Of a DNA stretch of 64,000 bases, positions 11,050 to 20,489 are shown in pieces (positions within the stretch are counted from its first letter, which is position 1; every line of letters begins with the position of its first letter). The notes under the pieces are model-generated. The model saw only the letters and a program-made list of their open reading frames with translations, ran no database searches and had not been told where the DNA came from. The stretch is from positions 124,001 to 188,000 of the forward strand of contig CAYVKL010000002.1 of the NCBI GenBank assembly GCA_964452085.1. The letters run 5' to 3'. Made by a program: the position numbers and the translations under genes. The stretch comes from Methanobacterium sp964452085. GTDB taxonomy: Archaea; Methanobacteriota; Methanobacteria; Methanobacteriales; Methanobacteriaceae.

Positions 11050-11526
11050 TTGAAAATTAAAAAGAGATACTATCTCAAGAAGAAGAAATTAAAAGAGATA
11101 AAAACTAAACTGGGGCCTTACAGCTCCTTAATACCTTCGAAGGCCAAGGTGGAAATACTGGAAACTGAGCTCCCTGATCTGATACTGGTTGATGGAGAAC
11201 CCATGCTGATGATTTTAGATGGTGAACCATTCCCCACACTTAAAGGATCCCTGAAACAATCCATTGAAAGTCATATTGTGGTAGTGGATATGGGTGCAGT
11301 GAAATTCATGACCAGCGGGGCAGATGTGATGTCTCCAGGGATTGTTGAAGCTGACCCTCAAATCGAGGAGGGGGATACAGTTATAATTGTTGATGAAAAC
11401 CATCGTAAACCTTTAGCAATGGGTAAAGCAATCATATCTGGACAAGAAATGGTTGAAAATAATCACGGTAAGGCAGTGAAGACCCTTCACTATATAGGGG
11501 ATAAGATTTGGAATTTTGATGTTTAA
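11050..11526 (+). CDS. PUA-domain RNA-binding protein (COG2016, MCT-1-like)
   Basis: About 158 residues. The N-terminal half (KIKKRYYLKKKKLKEIKTKLG, then VEILETELPDLILVDGEPMLM) is the MCT-1-type pre-PUA region. The C-terminal half is a PUA domain with VVDMGAVKFMTSGADVMSPGIV (about 80-101) and a GDTVIIVDENHRKPLAMGKA strand pair (about 109-128). Eukaryotic MCT-1/DENR relatives act in translation re-initiation and ribosome recycling; PUA binds structured RNA. I choose the TTG at 11050 because the GGTGA at 11038-11042 is too close to the TTG at 11044. It faces the SmAP-L37e operon. Confidence 0.88.
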   Translation: MKIKKRYYLKKKKLKEIKTKLGPYSSLIPSKAKVEILETELPDLILVDGEPMLMILDGEPFPTLKGSLKQSIESHIVVVDMGAVKFMTSGADVMSPGIVEADPQIEEGDTVIIVDENHRKPLAMGKAIISGQEMVENNHGKAVKTLHYIGDKIWNFDV

Positions 11527-11638
11527 AAAACAATTATATTTTCTATAGCAAGTAAAAAGTAAATAAATAACATTATAAATAGTAATATGTGTTTAGTTTA
11601 TGTGACGCGTTTATCTATCAATGGGAGGGTGATTATCA

Positions 11639-12139
11639 ATGGAAATGTGGTATATATTTGTGGGAATTCCTATCATAGGAGCTTTGATACAATTATTGGT
11701 AAGTAAAAAGCCAAAAACATTAAACAGAATAACAGAAGTTCTTTTAATATGGTTTTTAGGATTTGGAATTGGTGTAGGATCAATATTCAGTGGATTGGCA
11801 CAGGTTTTAGACCCCCAAATGGTTGCTCAATCAGTAGGCTGGCCCAACACCCCATTCCTGCGTGAAGTAGGTTTTGCAAACATATCTTACGGTATTTTGG
11901 GACTTTTGTCCATTCGTTATCGGAGTTTCTGGGCACCTACCATCATTGCTTACACAGTTTTCATGTGGGGTGCTGCCATTGGCCACATTTACGACATACA
12001 ACAAACAGGGAACATGGCTGCTGGAAATGCAGGTACAGTACTTTACTTAGACGTATTGATGCCAATATTTTTCATCGTACTTTTAGTAATTTATAAAAAA
12101 ACTTTGAATGTTGAAGAAACTGAAAATACCATGAAATAA
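11639..12139 (+). CDS. DUF6790-type small integral membrane protein
   Basis: A 166-residue protein with four to five hydrophobic segments: about 4-20, 33-52, 78-92 (ISYGILGLLSI), 98-115 (APTIIAYTVFMWGAA) and 135-155. The loop between the first segments is short and basic. It resembles a methanogen membrane family of unknown function usually annotated DUF6790. ATG at 11639 follows GGGAGGGTGATTATCA, a strong ribosome site. It is only 15 bases from arfB, so they may be co-transcribed, although a functional link is not obvious. Confidence 0.7.
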   Translation: MEMWYIFVGIPIIGALIQLLVSKKPKTLNRITEVLLIWFLGFGIGVGSIFSGLAQVLDPQMVAQSVGWPNTPFLREVGFANISYGILGLLSIRYRSFWAPTIIAYTVFMWGAAIGHIYDIQQTGNMAAGNAGTVLYLDVLMPIFFIVLLVIYKKTLNVEETENTMK

Positions 12140-12154
12140 TTAAAATCTAAATAA

Positions 12155-12883
12155 ATGAGAGAAAATCAATTGATTTATATGGTTAATCTTCGCTATTCGT
12201 CGGGGCAGGTGCTTTCACCAGAAGTTCATCAAATTGGGGTCATGGCAATAGGTTCACACCTGGAAAACCATGGTGCAGCTCTGCCCATAGACACAGACTC
12301 CAAAATAGCTTCATATTTGGCATTAGAATCATCATTTCGCACTGGGGCTAAATTCCTAGGAATATTGTATGGTGCAACTGAATATGATTATGTGAAACAT
12401 GGAGTGCACCTCTCTCCTGAAGAGCTGGTGAAAAAGGAACTCATTCCCACATTAAAAAATGCCAAAAGAAATCTTAATCTGGAAGCAGTGGTTCTGGTAA
12501 ATGGTCATGGGGGAAACGTACCTATAACGGAATATTTAGAGGATTTGGAACAAGAAGTGCATTTGAAAGTTGTTTTCAACAACAAAATCGTGGAAATAGA
12601 AGGACCCCATGCAGGCACAGGAGAACTTTCCCTGGGAGCAGTACTGGGAATAGTTGACAAATCACGCCTTGATAAACACTGTGACTTTGATGATTACCCT
12701 GAAGTTGGAATGGTTGGTCTTTATGAGGCACGGAAGGCTAGTTCAGGTATTGATGCCGGGGCTCGAACCATCACGCAAGAAGGAGTTTGCATTGATTTTG
12801 AATTAGGGAAAAAACTGCTTGAAATTGCAGTTGAAGATATTGTTGGGGATATTAAAAATCTAGTGAGCATTAAAACTCTTTAA
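12155..12883 (+). CDS. arfB: 2-amino-5-formylamino-6-ribosylaminopyrimidinone 5'-phosphate deformylase
   Basis: A 242-residue creatininase-family protein. The metal-site segments are GSHLENHGAALPIDTD (about 32-47) and VNGHGGNVPITEYLE (about 112-127), with an EGPHAGTGELS segment near 150. The specific start-to-end layout agrees with ArfB (MJ0116 type), the Fe/Zn deformylase that follows the archaeal GTP cyclohydrolase III in the route to riboflavin and the deazaflavin F420. The ATG at 12155 is used; a weaker in-frame ATG at 12179 (MVNLRYSSGQV) is closer to the usual family start, so the N-terminus is uncertain by eight residues. Confidence 0.88.
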   Translation: MRENQLIYMVNLRYSSGQVLSPEVHQIGVMAIGSHLENHGAALPIDTDSKIASYLALESSFRTGAKFLGILYGATEYDYVKHGVHLSPEELVKKELIPTLKNAKRNLNLEAVVLVNGHGGNVPITEYLEDLEQEVHLKVVFNNKIVEIEGPHAGTGELSLGAVLGIVDKSRLDKHCDFDDYPEVGMVGLYEARKASSGIDAGARTITQEGVCIDFELGKKLLEIAVEDIVGDIKNLVSIKTL

Positions 12884-12958
12884 TTTAATCTTATAACAAT
12901 TTTAATCAGTATATCATTTTAAATATTTCTTTTAAATAGCTAGCAAAAATTTAAAAAT

Positions 12959-12967
12959 ATTTTTTTT
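12959..12967 (+). terminator. T-tract after arfB
   Basis: A TATTTTTTTT run follows the arfB gene by about 75 nt and precedes the promoter region of the next gene. It is a plausible U-rich archaeal terminator without a hairpin. Confidence 0.35.
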
Positions 12968-13054
12968 AAATTTATTTTCAAGCCTAGAACCCTACACACA
13001 TATTAACATCTAAATACAACTCTAGACAAGTGAATGGTTAAGAGGTGTGATCAT

Positions 13055-13882
13055 ATGTTTTGTCCAAACTGTGGAACTGAAGTTGGAGATGCTAAATTTT
13101 GCCCAAATTGTGGTGAAACAATAGAACAAGCAGGCATAGAACCTGAAATTACTCAAAGTCCTGAAATACAACCTGCAGCTGTTACCCCTACATCAAATGT
13201 AGTTACTTCCAGTAAATACACTGTTGATGATTTTGTAAATAAAACCATGGAGAAAGCCGGTACCGGTGAAACATTCGAAATTGAAAACAATTATTTACTC
13301 AACATAAACCTAAATGGTAAGGTTTGGTCCAAGAAAGGAGCTATGGTGGCTTATAGTGGTGATGTGAAGTTCAGAAGAGAGGGAACTTTTGAACACGGAC
13401 TGGATAAGTTTGTAAAAAAAGCTGTTACTGGGGAATCAACCACCTTGATGAAAATGAAAGGTCAGGGAAAGGTTTACTTGGCAGATCAGGGAAAAGAGAT
13501 TGTTGTATTGAACCTTCAAAACGAAAGAATATACGTTAATGGGAATGATTTACTGGCATTCGAAGACCAGATTGATTGGGACATAACCATGATGAGTACA
13601 GGTGTTGGAATGTCATCAGGAGGCCTATTCCACGTGAAACTTGAAGGAACAGGTATGGTGGCTATAACAACTCATTTCACCCCAATAACACTGGTGGTAA
13701 CTCCAGATGAACCAGTATACACGGATCCCAATGCAACTGTGGCCTGGTCCGGGGGATTAAGTCCTTCTACTAAAGCGGATATAGACTTTAAAACATTGCT
13801 TGGAAAGGACAGTGGCGAAACATTCCAGTTAAAATTCCAGGGACAGGGATTTGTGATTGTACAGCCATTTGAAGAGTATTAA
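13055..13882 (+). CDS. Zinc-ribbon AIM24-domain protein
   Basis: About 275 residues. The N-terminal zinc ribbon CPNCGTEVGDAKFCPNCG (residues 3-20) is followed by a Pro/Thr-rich linker to about 55. The rest is a beta-rich AIM24-type domain (about 70-270) with the repeated patterns GKVWSKKGAMVAYSGDVKFRREG, LMKMKGQGKVYLAD and the closing FQLKFQGQGFVIVQPFEE. AIM24/TIM-barrel-free beta-prism proteins are widespread and their role is unclear; zinc-ribbon fusions occur in archaea. The start is ATG 13055, preceded by AGAGGTGTGAT; the upstream in-frame ATG at 13034 would translate this ribosome site. Confidence 0.8.
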   Translation: MFCPNCGTEVGDAKFCPNCGETIEQAGIEPEITQSPEIQPAAVTPTSNVVTSSKYTVDDFVNKTMEKAGTGETFEIENNYLLNINLNGKVWSKKGAMVAYSGDVKFRREGTFEHGLDKFVKKAVTGESTTLMKMKGQGKVYLADQGKEIVVLNLQNERIYVNGNDLLAFEDQIDWDITMMSTGVGMSSGGLFHVKLEGTGMVAITTHFTPITLVVTPDEPVYTDPNATVAWSGGLSPSTKADIDFKTLLGKDSGETFQLKFQGQGFVIVQPFEEY

Positions 13883-13903
13883 AAAATATTAATTATCCAT
13901 ACT

Positions 13904-13933
13904 CTCTTTTTTACTTCTTTTTTTCATTTTTTT
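13904..13933 (+). terminator. T-rich terminator after the AIM24 gene
   Basis: Successive T blocks (CTCTTTTTTACTTCTTTTTTTC and a further T7) begin about 20 nt after the stop codon. Multiple U-tracts like this are typical for efficient archaeal termination. Confidence 0.55.
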
Positions 13934-14141
13934 AAATTAGCAGGGTTATATTCTTTGTTTCGCGAATTATCAAAGGGTTTACGCACCCACAATGGTAAAA
14001 TGAGTTATTGAAAGCATTATTATTGGATATGCAGTTAATAACGTATGGGGTAATAATGAAATTCATTTGAATGAAGAAGAGATCAACTAGAAATTAATAA
14101 GTAAAGTGAAAAATAACATCTTAATAAGTGGGGTGAATTTT

Positions 14142-14420
14142 TTGAAAAAAGTAGTAAAAAAGAAGGGAAAAGTCGAATCGTTTAATCCCAATAAAATTAA
14201 AGGCTCTCTCCAGAAAGCAACTATAGATGCAGGCTACACTGTGGAAGAAAAACAGGATATTATTAATGAAGTATTCGCCAACATAAATAAAAAAATTGAT
14301 GAAGAGAAAGAGATAAAAAGCGAAACAATCAAAAAATGTCTTTTAACAGAATTGGATAAATGTGAACCATATATAGCTAAATCTTGGCGAAGATTTGATG
14401 ATAAATACAAATCAAGATAA
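14142..14420 (+). CDS. Free-standing ATP-cone domain protein
   Basis: About 92 residues consisting of one ATP-cone. The signature VVKKKGKVESFNPNKIKGSLQKA opens it (the K-R/K-G-x-x-x-x-F-x-x-x-K-I pattern), then IKSETIKKCLLTELDKCEPYIAKSWRRFDDKY closes it, where the final Y-x-x-W/R-x-F-D is the usual end of the fold. ATP-cones are normally N-terminal regulatory modules of ribonucleotide reductase or NrdR; here no catalytic or zinc partner is attached. TTG 14142 is the start, 5 nt after GGTGA; the ATG/GTG candidates upstream lack a ribosome site. Confidence 0.8.
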   Translation: MKKVVKKKGKVESFNPNKIKGSLQKATIDAGYTVEEKQDIINEVFANINKKIDEEKEIKSETIKKCLLTELDKCEPYIAKSWRRFDDKYKSR

Positions 14421-14653
14421 TTATAGTAATTTAGATAAACCAGAATAATATGGGCTATTTTCAGTTCTAATATATCTGAATATATTCCAGAGCGTGAAAA
14501 TAGATTAAACCAACCATATAATTTTTTAAATAGCTTTAAAGGCCATTTAATCTTTGATTTTTTTTAGTTACATTTATATTAGTTTAATTATAATTATAAT
14601 AATCAATAAAGTACTACATACTATAACTTTGAAAATATTTATGGGGTGGGCTT

Positions 14654-15247
14654 TTGAGTAAAGTTTCAGCATCTGTTTTGGTCATATGGGTTGTAATTGG
14701 GGTTAGTTTAGCAACTTTATACCCTATTGCTCAAACTACAATCGATAGACAAATAGATGGAGATTTTAGAAATACTTCTCAAACAAATAACCCTGATAAT
14801 TCTCAATCTAGTTTTGATTCGCCTAATTCTCTTTTTAATTTTGATATAGCTAATACTCAGTCTGTTAGTGGTTCGGGAAATTCTCAATCTGGTTCTGGGT
14901 TGGGTAATAATCCACCCGGTGATGATCTGGGAAACCCGGATGATTCAGGAAATAAATATTTGGCAGATAACTTTTTTTTGAGTCTCCTAAATTTCACTGC
15001 ATTAATAACCAATCCACAAAATAGGGTTACTGGTGATGGTTATTATGAGATTAAAACCAACCCATCAGCTAACCATCAGAATGTTCTACAGAATGGAACA
15101 TTTGCACATTCAATAGGGACTTTTACCATAAATAGTACCCTGAAATTTACTCCAGTGAACAATACAAAATACCATATTCTAGTATATACTAACTACCCCG
15201 AGCATGATAATCGTGTATCTAAGGATGATTACACTTATAGTTCTTAA
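14654..15247 (+). CDS. Membrane-anchored or secreted protein of unknown function
   Basis: A 197-residue protein I do not recognise. Residues 5-27 (SASVLVIWVVIGVSLATLYPIAQ) form one N-terminal hydrophobic segment that could be a signal peptide or anchor. A low-complexity Ser/Asn/Gly region follows at about 38-105 (repeated SGSGN and NNP-type units), then a C-terminal region of likely beta strands with FTINSTLKFTPVNNTKYHILVYTN. This layout suggests a protein exposed outside the membrane with a flexible stalk. TTG start at 14654 follows GGGGTGGGC. It stands alone between ATP-cone and patatin genes; Asn/Ser codon-rich content is unlike its neighbours. Confidence 0.65.
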   Translation: MSKVSASVLVIWVVIGVSLATLYPIAQTTIDRQIDGDFRNTSQTNNPDNSQSSFDSPNSLFNFDIANTQSVSGSGNSQSGSGLGNNPPGDDLGNPDDSGNKYLADNFFLSLLNFTALITNPQNRVTGDGYYEIKTNPSANHQNVLQNGTFAHSIGTFTINSTLKFTPVNNTKYHILVYTNYPEHDNRVSKDDYTYSS

Positions 15248-15410
15248 AAAAGTTAAAATTGATAGATTATATTCAAATTTAAGTAAAATATCTAATTAAA
15301 TCTATTCTTATTTTCAATTTCCTCAAAATAGTGTGTCTTAATGCTCGCGCTTCATATCCTATTAATTCGGGGGTTTTTTTTAATTTCATTGAACTATTTA
15401 ATTTGAAATA

Positions 15411-16295
15411 TTATTCCCAGAATTTTTTCACATCTTCTGCTATCTTTGCTCCCTGTTTGCGCCCAGCAATTACAGATGCACCACGAAAATTTGCATCCAG
15501 CGGGTTAGGTCCTTTAGCTTCCAAAGAATCCTTATCAGGGGTAATGACCATAAACTTAGATCCGGCTTTCTTCAATTCTCCTAATTCGTCTTCAAAGGTT
15601 ATCCTGTGCATAGTTGGCCCCATGGGGGGATGAATCATGGTAGGTTCGGCAACTATTATAAGAACAAGATCATAACCTTTTGCTAAATCTGCATTGGTAC
15701 CTGAACTCATACCTCCATCAATATAACGCTGCCCATTAATTGTTGTTGGTGGATAAATACCTGGAACCGCTGAACTAGCTGCTACAGCAAGTAGCAACGG
15801 AACATTTGAGTTATTATCAAAGGTAACCCATTCACCAGTCTCAGCATTCACTGAATTTATTATCAGATTACTCTCTGGATCCCAATCATGACTTGGCAGC
15901 CTGGAAGCGATTAATTCCAAGCGCCTTTCTTCGCTCATGGTTTTAGCAGCAAGGGCTGCTTCTCCAATACGAATTCGAGCAGTTTTTGAATCAGGGGAAC
16001 TCATAATTGCTGCCGCCATCATCTTTCGGAATTCATGACCTTCAAATTGCACTTGGGTTTCTTTAGTATCTTCAATTGGTGTTAACTGAAGATTATACAG
16101 TTTTTCTAGTTTAAGGCCGCTGGTAATCTGAGCACCTATACTGGAACCTGCTGAAGTCCCTACTATTAAATTTGGATTAATATTAACCCCACTTTCTTCC
16201 AGTCCAAAAAGAATTCCCAATTCCCAGGCTATTCCAGTAATTCCACCACCACTTAATACCAGTGCTTTTGAGGGATTTTGCTTGATTTTACTCAT
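15411..16295 (-). CDS. Patatin-like phospholipase family protein
   Basis: About 294 residues. The patatin oxyanion motif LVLSGGGITGIAWELG is near the N-terminus (about 11-26), the nucleophile elbow GTSAGS (Ser near 47) follows, and the catalytic aspartate motif DGG (YIDGGMSSGTNADLA) lies around 195. The Ser-Asp dyad is therefore complete and lipid acyl hydrolase activity is likely. The start is ATG 16295, preceded by GTGAGG. It follows the NERD-like membrane protein gene by about 54 nt on the same strand, suggesting a two-gene unit. Confidence 0.9.
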   Translation of the reverse strand: MSKIKQNPSKALVLSGGGITGIAWELGILFGLEESGVNINPNLIVGTSAGSSIGAQITSGLKLEKLYNLQLTPIEDTKETQVQFEGHEFRKMMAAAIMSSPDSKTARIRIGEAALAAKTMSEERRLELIASRLPSHDWDPESNLIINSVNAETGEWVTFDNNSNVPLLLAVAASSAVPGIYPPTTINGQRYIDGGMSSGTNADLAKGYDLVLIIVAEPTMIHPPMGPTMHRITFEDELGELKKAGSKFMVITPDKDSLEAKGPNPLDANFRGASVIAGRKQGAKIAEDVKKFWE

Positions 16296-16349
16296 ATTAA
16301 ACCTCACAGTTTGATTATTAGAAATAATTTGTTATTAAATTTTAGAATA

Positions 16350-17423
16350 TCAATTAGAGTGGCGTGCCATTAAAGCTATAGCTCTCATCATAAGTTCAGG
16401 GGGCATGGTTCGTTTTTGATTTAGTATGAAAGCCAAAACATTTTCCGGCGGCATTAAATTATAATTTTTCGGTTCTTTTTCAATGGTAAACTGATCATCT
16501 GGAAATGTTACAATGGGAGTAATCCACATATATTCTACATTAACATTATGAGAGTTTAAAAATCGTTTTATATCAATTGAATTCATTTTTACTATTTTTC
16601 CAGGATTTGAGACGGCTTTAATCCTTTTTCCACTCTTTAATCGCCACCATTCATCGTCACTGATGATAAATTTTTCTTTACCTATTCGGGTTTGTATTAT
16701 AAAAATGCCATTGGATCCAATGACCACGCGACCTATTTGACTTCTGGTTTTTGGTATTTTTACATTGGAAAAGATTGTATAACTTCCTGGAAGCCCTTTC
16801 AGGTTTTCTCCAATGACACTAACTTTAGACCTTTTTTTGGAGTTACTCATGGCGATATTGAAAAATAGAAATATAAAAGCTCCTAAAATCATCATAATTA
16901 TAGAAATTAGATAGATCCAGACGGTCTGCACCAATAAGACAAGAATATATTCAGGGTTATTGATGGTACTTCCAATGAATAAGAATGGATAGAAAAATGC
17001 GAAGATAAGGAGTAATAATCCAACTAACATTAAAATAAGGCCGAAAGTAGACAACTGCTTTGAGGTGTTTTTCCCCCCATTGACTGAGGAAACTTTTTTA
17101 ATCTTATCATTGGGGTGTTCTTCATTTTTTTCATCTTCAAAATCAGATATGGGAACTTCAGAATTATTTACTTCATGGTTAAGTGTGTCTTTTTTTTCAT
17201 TGGAAACATCATGATTTTTTTCGGAATTATTGTATTTTCCAGACTTATCTGAGTAATCTGATTCTTTTAATGCATCAAAATTATTGGGGGATGGTTTTAA
17301 TCCTTCAAAATGTTCAGTGTAGATTAAACTACCACCACAGGAGCAATGTGCAAAATCATTAAGGGATTCCCCCTCACTAAGCTCGTAATACCCTCCGCAT
17401 TTTTTACAAAAAAGGTATCCCAT
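16350..17423 (-). CDS. Zinc-ribbon, two-TM protein with NERD-like C-terminal domain
   Basis: About 357 residues. An N-terminal zinc ribbon CKKCGGYYELSEGES-x-CSCGG covers about 5-35. A charged Asn/Ser/Glu-rich linker runs to about 120. Two hydrophobic segments follow (about 130-152 and 165-190). The C-terminal part (about 215-340) has GSYTIFSNVKIPKTRSQIGRVVIGSNGIFIIQTR, which resembles the NERD nuclease-related fold (strand-D/E-x-V-V-I-x-x-x-G-I-F-I-I-x-T/E-x-K), though the usual acidic and lysine residues are only partly visible. ATG 17423 is chosen because GGGGGGAT precedes it. Function unknown. Confidence 0.7.
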   Translation of the reverse strand: MGYLFCKKCGGYYELSEGESLNDFAHCSCGGSLIYTEHFEGLKPSPNNFDALKESDYSDKSGKYNNSEKNHDVSNEKKDTLNHEVNNSEVPISDFEDEKNEEHPNDKIKKVSSVNGGKNTSKQLSTFGLILMLVGLLLLIFAFFYPFLFIGSTINNPEYILVLLVQTVWIYLISIIMMILGAFIFLFFNIAMSNSKKRSKVSVIGENLKGLPGSYTIFSNVKIPKTRSQIGRVVIGSNGIFIIQTRIGKEKFIISDDEWWRLKSGKRIKAVSNPGKIVKMNSIDIKRFLNSHNVNVEYMWITPIVTFPDDQFTIEKEPKNYNLMPPENVLAFILNQKRTMPPELMMRAIALMARHSN

Positions 17424-17583
17424 TAATCCATCCCCCCTGATAATTAAATTTCTAATTATTTTTTTGAAGCTCATAAATCATTAAAGTAGTTATTAATAAA
17501 ATTTAAGTGAAATATTATTCTTGAATAATTTGGACAGAAATCCCACATTTAATTGATTTTGACTCAATTTTGGGATTAAATCA

Positions 17584-18384
17584 TTAATGATGGAAGTAAA
17601 TTCTATTCTCAAGTTTTTCAGCTATACAGTATTCCGTTATTTGATTTTCTACCAGTTCCCAGTATGAATTATCTCTAAAATAGATTTCCCGGTATTCACT
17701 TAGTAGATCTTGATGTTTAGTTTCCAACCATTGCTTTACTGACGACCAAACTGTTCCTGTAATGTTCAAATTCTCAAACAAATAATAATCGACATATTCA
17801 TTGGTTTGATTAACCATTGATTCCCAATCAGTGATGAATGGCATAATGGGGCTTATAAACAGATAATTTCTTATTCCTTCATTATGAATTTCTTTTAAAG
17901 CTTTCAAACGTTTTTTTATAGGTTGTGTTCCGGGTTCAAGTTCTTTTCTAATCTTTTCATTAAAAGTTGAAAATGAGAATCCTACTTCACTGACTTCGAA
18001 CTGTTTAATCAGGTCCAGATCCCTTAAAACCAGGTTAGATTTGGTTAATATATTTAAAAAAGGATTTAATGGAATTAAGTTTTGAATTATTTTACGAGTA
18101 ATCCCATATTTTTTCTCCAAGGGGAGATATGGATCGGTTACTGAAGATAAGAAGATATTTTTACCGTTATATCTACCTTTTTTGGGTACAAGTTCTGGGC
18201 TGTTGGTTTTCACATCGAGAAATTCACCCCACTTTTCAGGGTGGTTGGTGAATCGCTTCATGAAACGGGCATAACAATAGATACAACCGTGACTGCATCC
18301 CACGTATGGATTAATCACATAGTCTGCAACTGGGATGCCAGTCTTAGACAGGATGGATTTGGACTCAATTTCCTGGATATTCAT
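17584..18384 (-). CDS. Radical SAM protein (SplB/Rv2578c-like, COG1533)
   Basis: A 266-residue radical SAM protein. The cluster motif is C30-x3-C34-x2-C37 (VGCSHGCIYCYARF). The segment PLEKKYGITRKIIQNL and the T-K-S-N-L-V-L-R-D-L-D-L segment are typical of the COG1533 group related to spore photoproduct lyase. It cleaves SAM with a 4Fe-4S cluster; the substrate of these archaeal members is not known. ATG at 18384 has no clear ribosome site, so the transcript may be leaderless. It is downstream of SepCysS on the same strand with an 80-nt gap. Confidence 0.88.
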   Translation of the reverse strand: MNIQEIESKSILSKTGIPVADYVINPYVGCSHGCIYCYARFMKRFTNHPEKWGEFLDVKTNSPELVPKKGRYNGKNIFLSSVTDPYLPLEKKYGITRKIIQNLIPLNPFLNILTKSNLVLRDLDLIKQFEVSEVGFSFSTFNEKIRKELEPGTQPIKKRLKALKEIHNEGIRNYLFISPIMPFITDWESMVNQTNEYVDYYLFENLNITGTVWSSVKQWLETKHQDLLSEYREIYFRDNSYWELVENQITEYCIAEKLENRIYFHH

Positions 18385-18464
18385 AATTATGATTTAAAGT
18401 ATAATTTTCCAATAACGATAAATTACAATCAATTATGGAAAAATGATTAATCATTAAATCAATT

Positions 18465-19613
<1,149 letters not shown>

Positions 19614-19770
19614 ACATTTCACCAATTCAATAATTTTTATATCTGGATATTAGAAAAATTGGATTAAATAAAAAATTTAGATTTACATATTATATTTCAA
19701 ATAATTCTTGTTCTATTTCTAGTTCTATATATTGATTTTTCAGGATATGTTTTTATAATAAATAATTGAA

Positions 19771-19980
19771 TTAAGAGTATAATAATTCATATAATACTAG
19801 TTTTTTTTTGTCAATGGTTTTTAATACAAATCCGCCAACTTTGAAATTTATTGTTTTATTATTATTATTATTATTAACGTCAGAATAATAAATATTCCAA
19901 CCATTAGGTAGTTTAATACTTTTGATCTCTATTTTAGATTGTAATTCCTTAAAAAACTCAGATATATTATCAATTATCAC
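19771..19980 (-). CDS. Doubtful small ORF, 69 residues
   Basis: A possible small protein with an Asn run encoded by a TTA-type microsatellite (about 19857-19875). It starts with GTG overlapping the previous small ORF by 4 nt (GTGA), which is the main sign it could be real. There is no recognised domain and base composition is close to the surrounding noncoding DNA. Listed as unproven. Confidence 0.3.
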   Translation of the reverse strand: MIIDNISEFFKELQSKIEIKSIKLPNGWNIYYSDVNNNNNNKTINFKVGGFVLKTIDKKKLVLYELLYS

Positions 19981-20198
19981 GCAATCTTTTCAGTGGAGGA
20001 ATTTATGGGAATTATTAACTCACTGGACCCAGAACTGTTGGTATTATGGTTTTTTCCATAAGAAAAGGATACTTGATCGCCCATTCGTATAAATATTTGA
20101 TAAAAAGGGAGTTTGCTGAAGATGATCAGGCTTAAAACAGTTAAAATTATAGCATCAAGTTTTAAACTGCCATAATCCGATATTTTTAACTTTAACAT
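19977..20198 (-). CDS. Doubtful small membrane ORF, 73 residues
   Basis: Residues 14-38 (LDAIILTVLSLIIFSKLPFYQIFIR) form one hydrophobic stretch, the rest is polar and Ser/Asn-rich. A TATA-like TTTAAATA (20209-20216, this strand) is only 14 nt before the ATG, so a transcript from it would start inside the ORF, which argues against this start codon. No homology recognised. Confidence 0.3.
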   Translation of the reverse strand: MLKLKISDYGSLKLDAIILTVLSLIIFSKLPFYQIFIRMGDQVSFSYGKNHNTNSSGSSELIIPINSSTEKIA

Positions 20199-20282
20199 TG
20201 AAAAAGCTATTTAAATCAATTTTTAACCGACTTCTATAAAGTGAAATTCAAATATCCCTGAACTTAATAATATGTTATTACT

Positions 20283-20489
20283 TTAAACATTCATGATTAA
20301 ACCCTTAAAATTCTTATGCAGTAGTTGATTCCATCTTAATATAGCACTTTTGGTTTTAAATCCGAAGTTTAAAGTATTATATTCTAATCTGTCCATCCCT
20401 ATATTCAATCTGATCCAAATCATCCTATATTTCCCATTACTAAACTGTAACTGAAAATATCCAATTATCCAGATCTTGTTTTTTTCCAT
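20283..20489 (-). CDS. Doubtful small ORF overlapping the PHP gene end
   Basis: A 68-residue frame with aromatic-rich sequence (YFQLQFSNGKYRMIWIRL near the start) beginning 24 nt inside the PHP-domain gene. It could be a translationally coupled small gene, or a remnant, or chance. No family recognised and no ribosome site beyond the PHP coding sequence. Confidence 0.25.
   Translation of the reverse strand: MEKNKIWIIGYFQLQFSNGKYRMIWIRLNIGMDRLEYNTLNFGFKTKSAILRWNQLLHKNFKGLIMNV

Noticed and set aside
15331..15633. 100-codon rightward ORF
   Set aside because: Overlaps the patatin gene end antisense and lacks any promoter or ribosome site.
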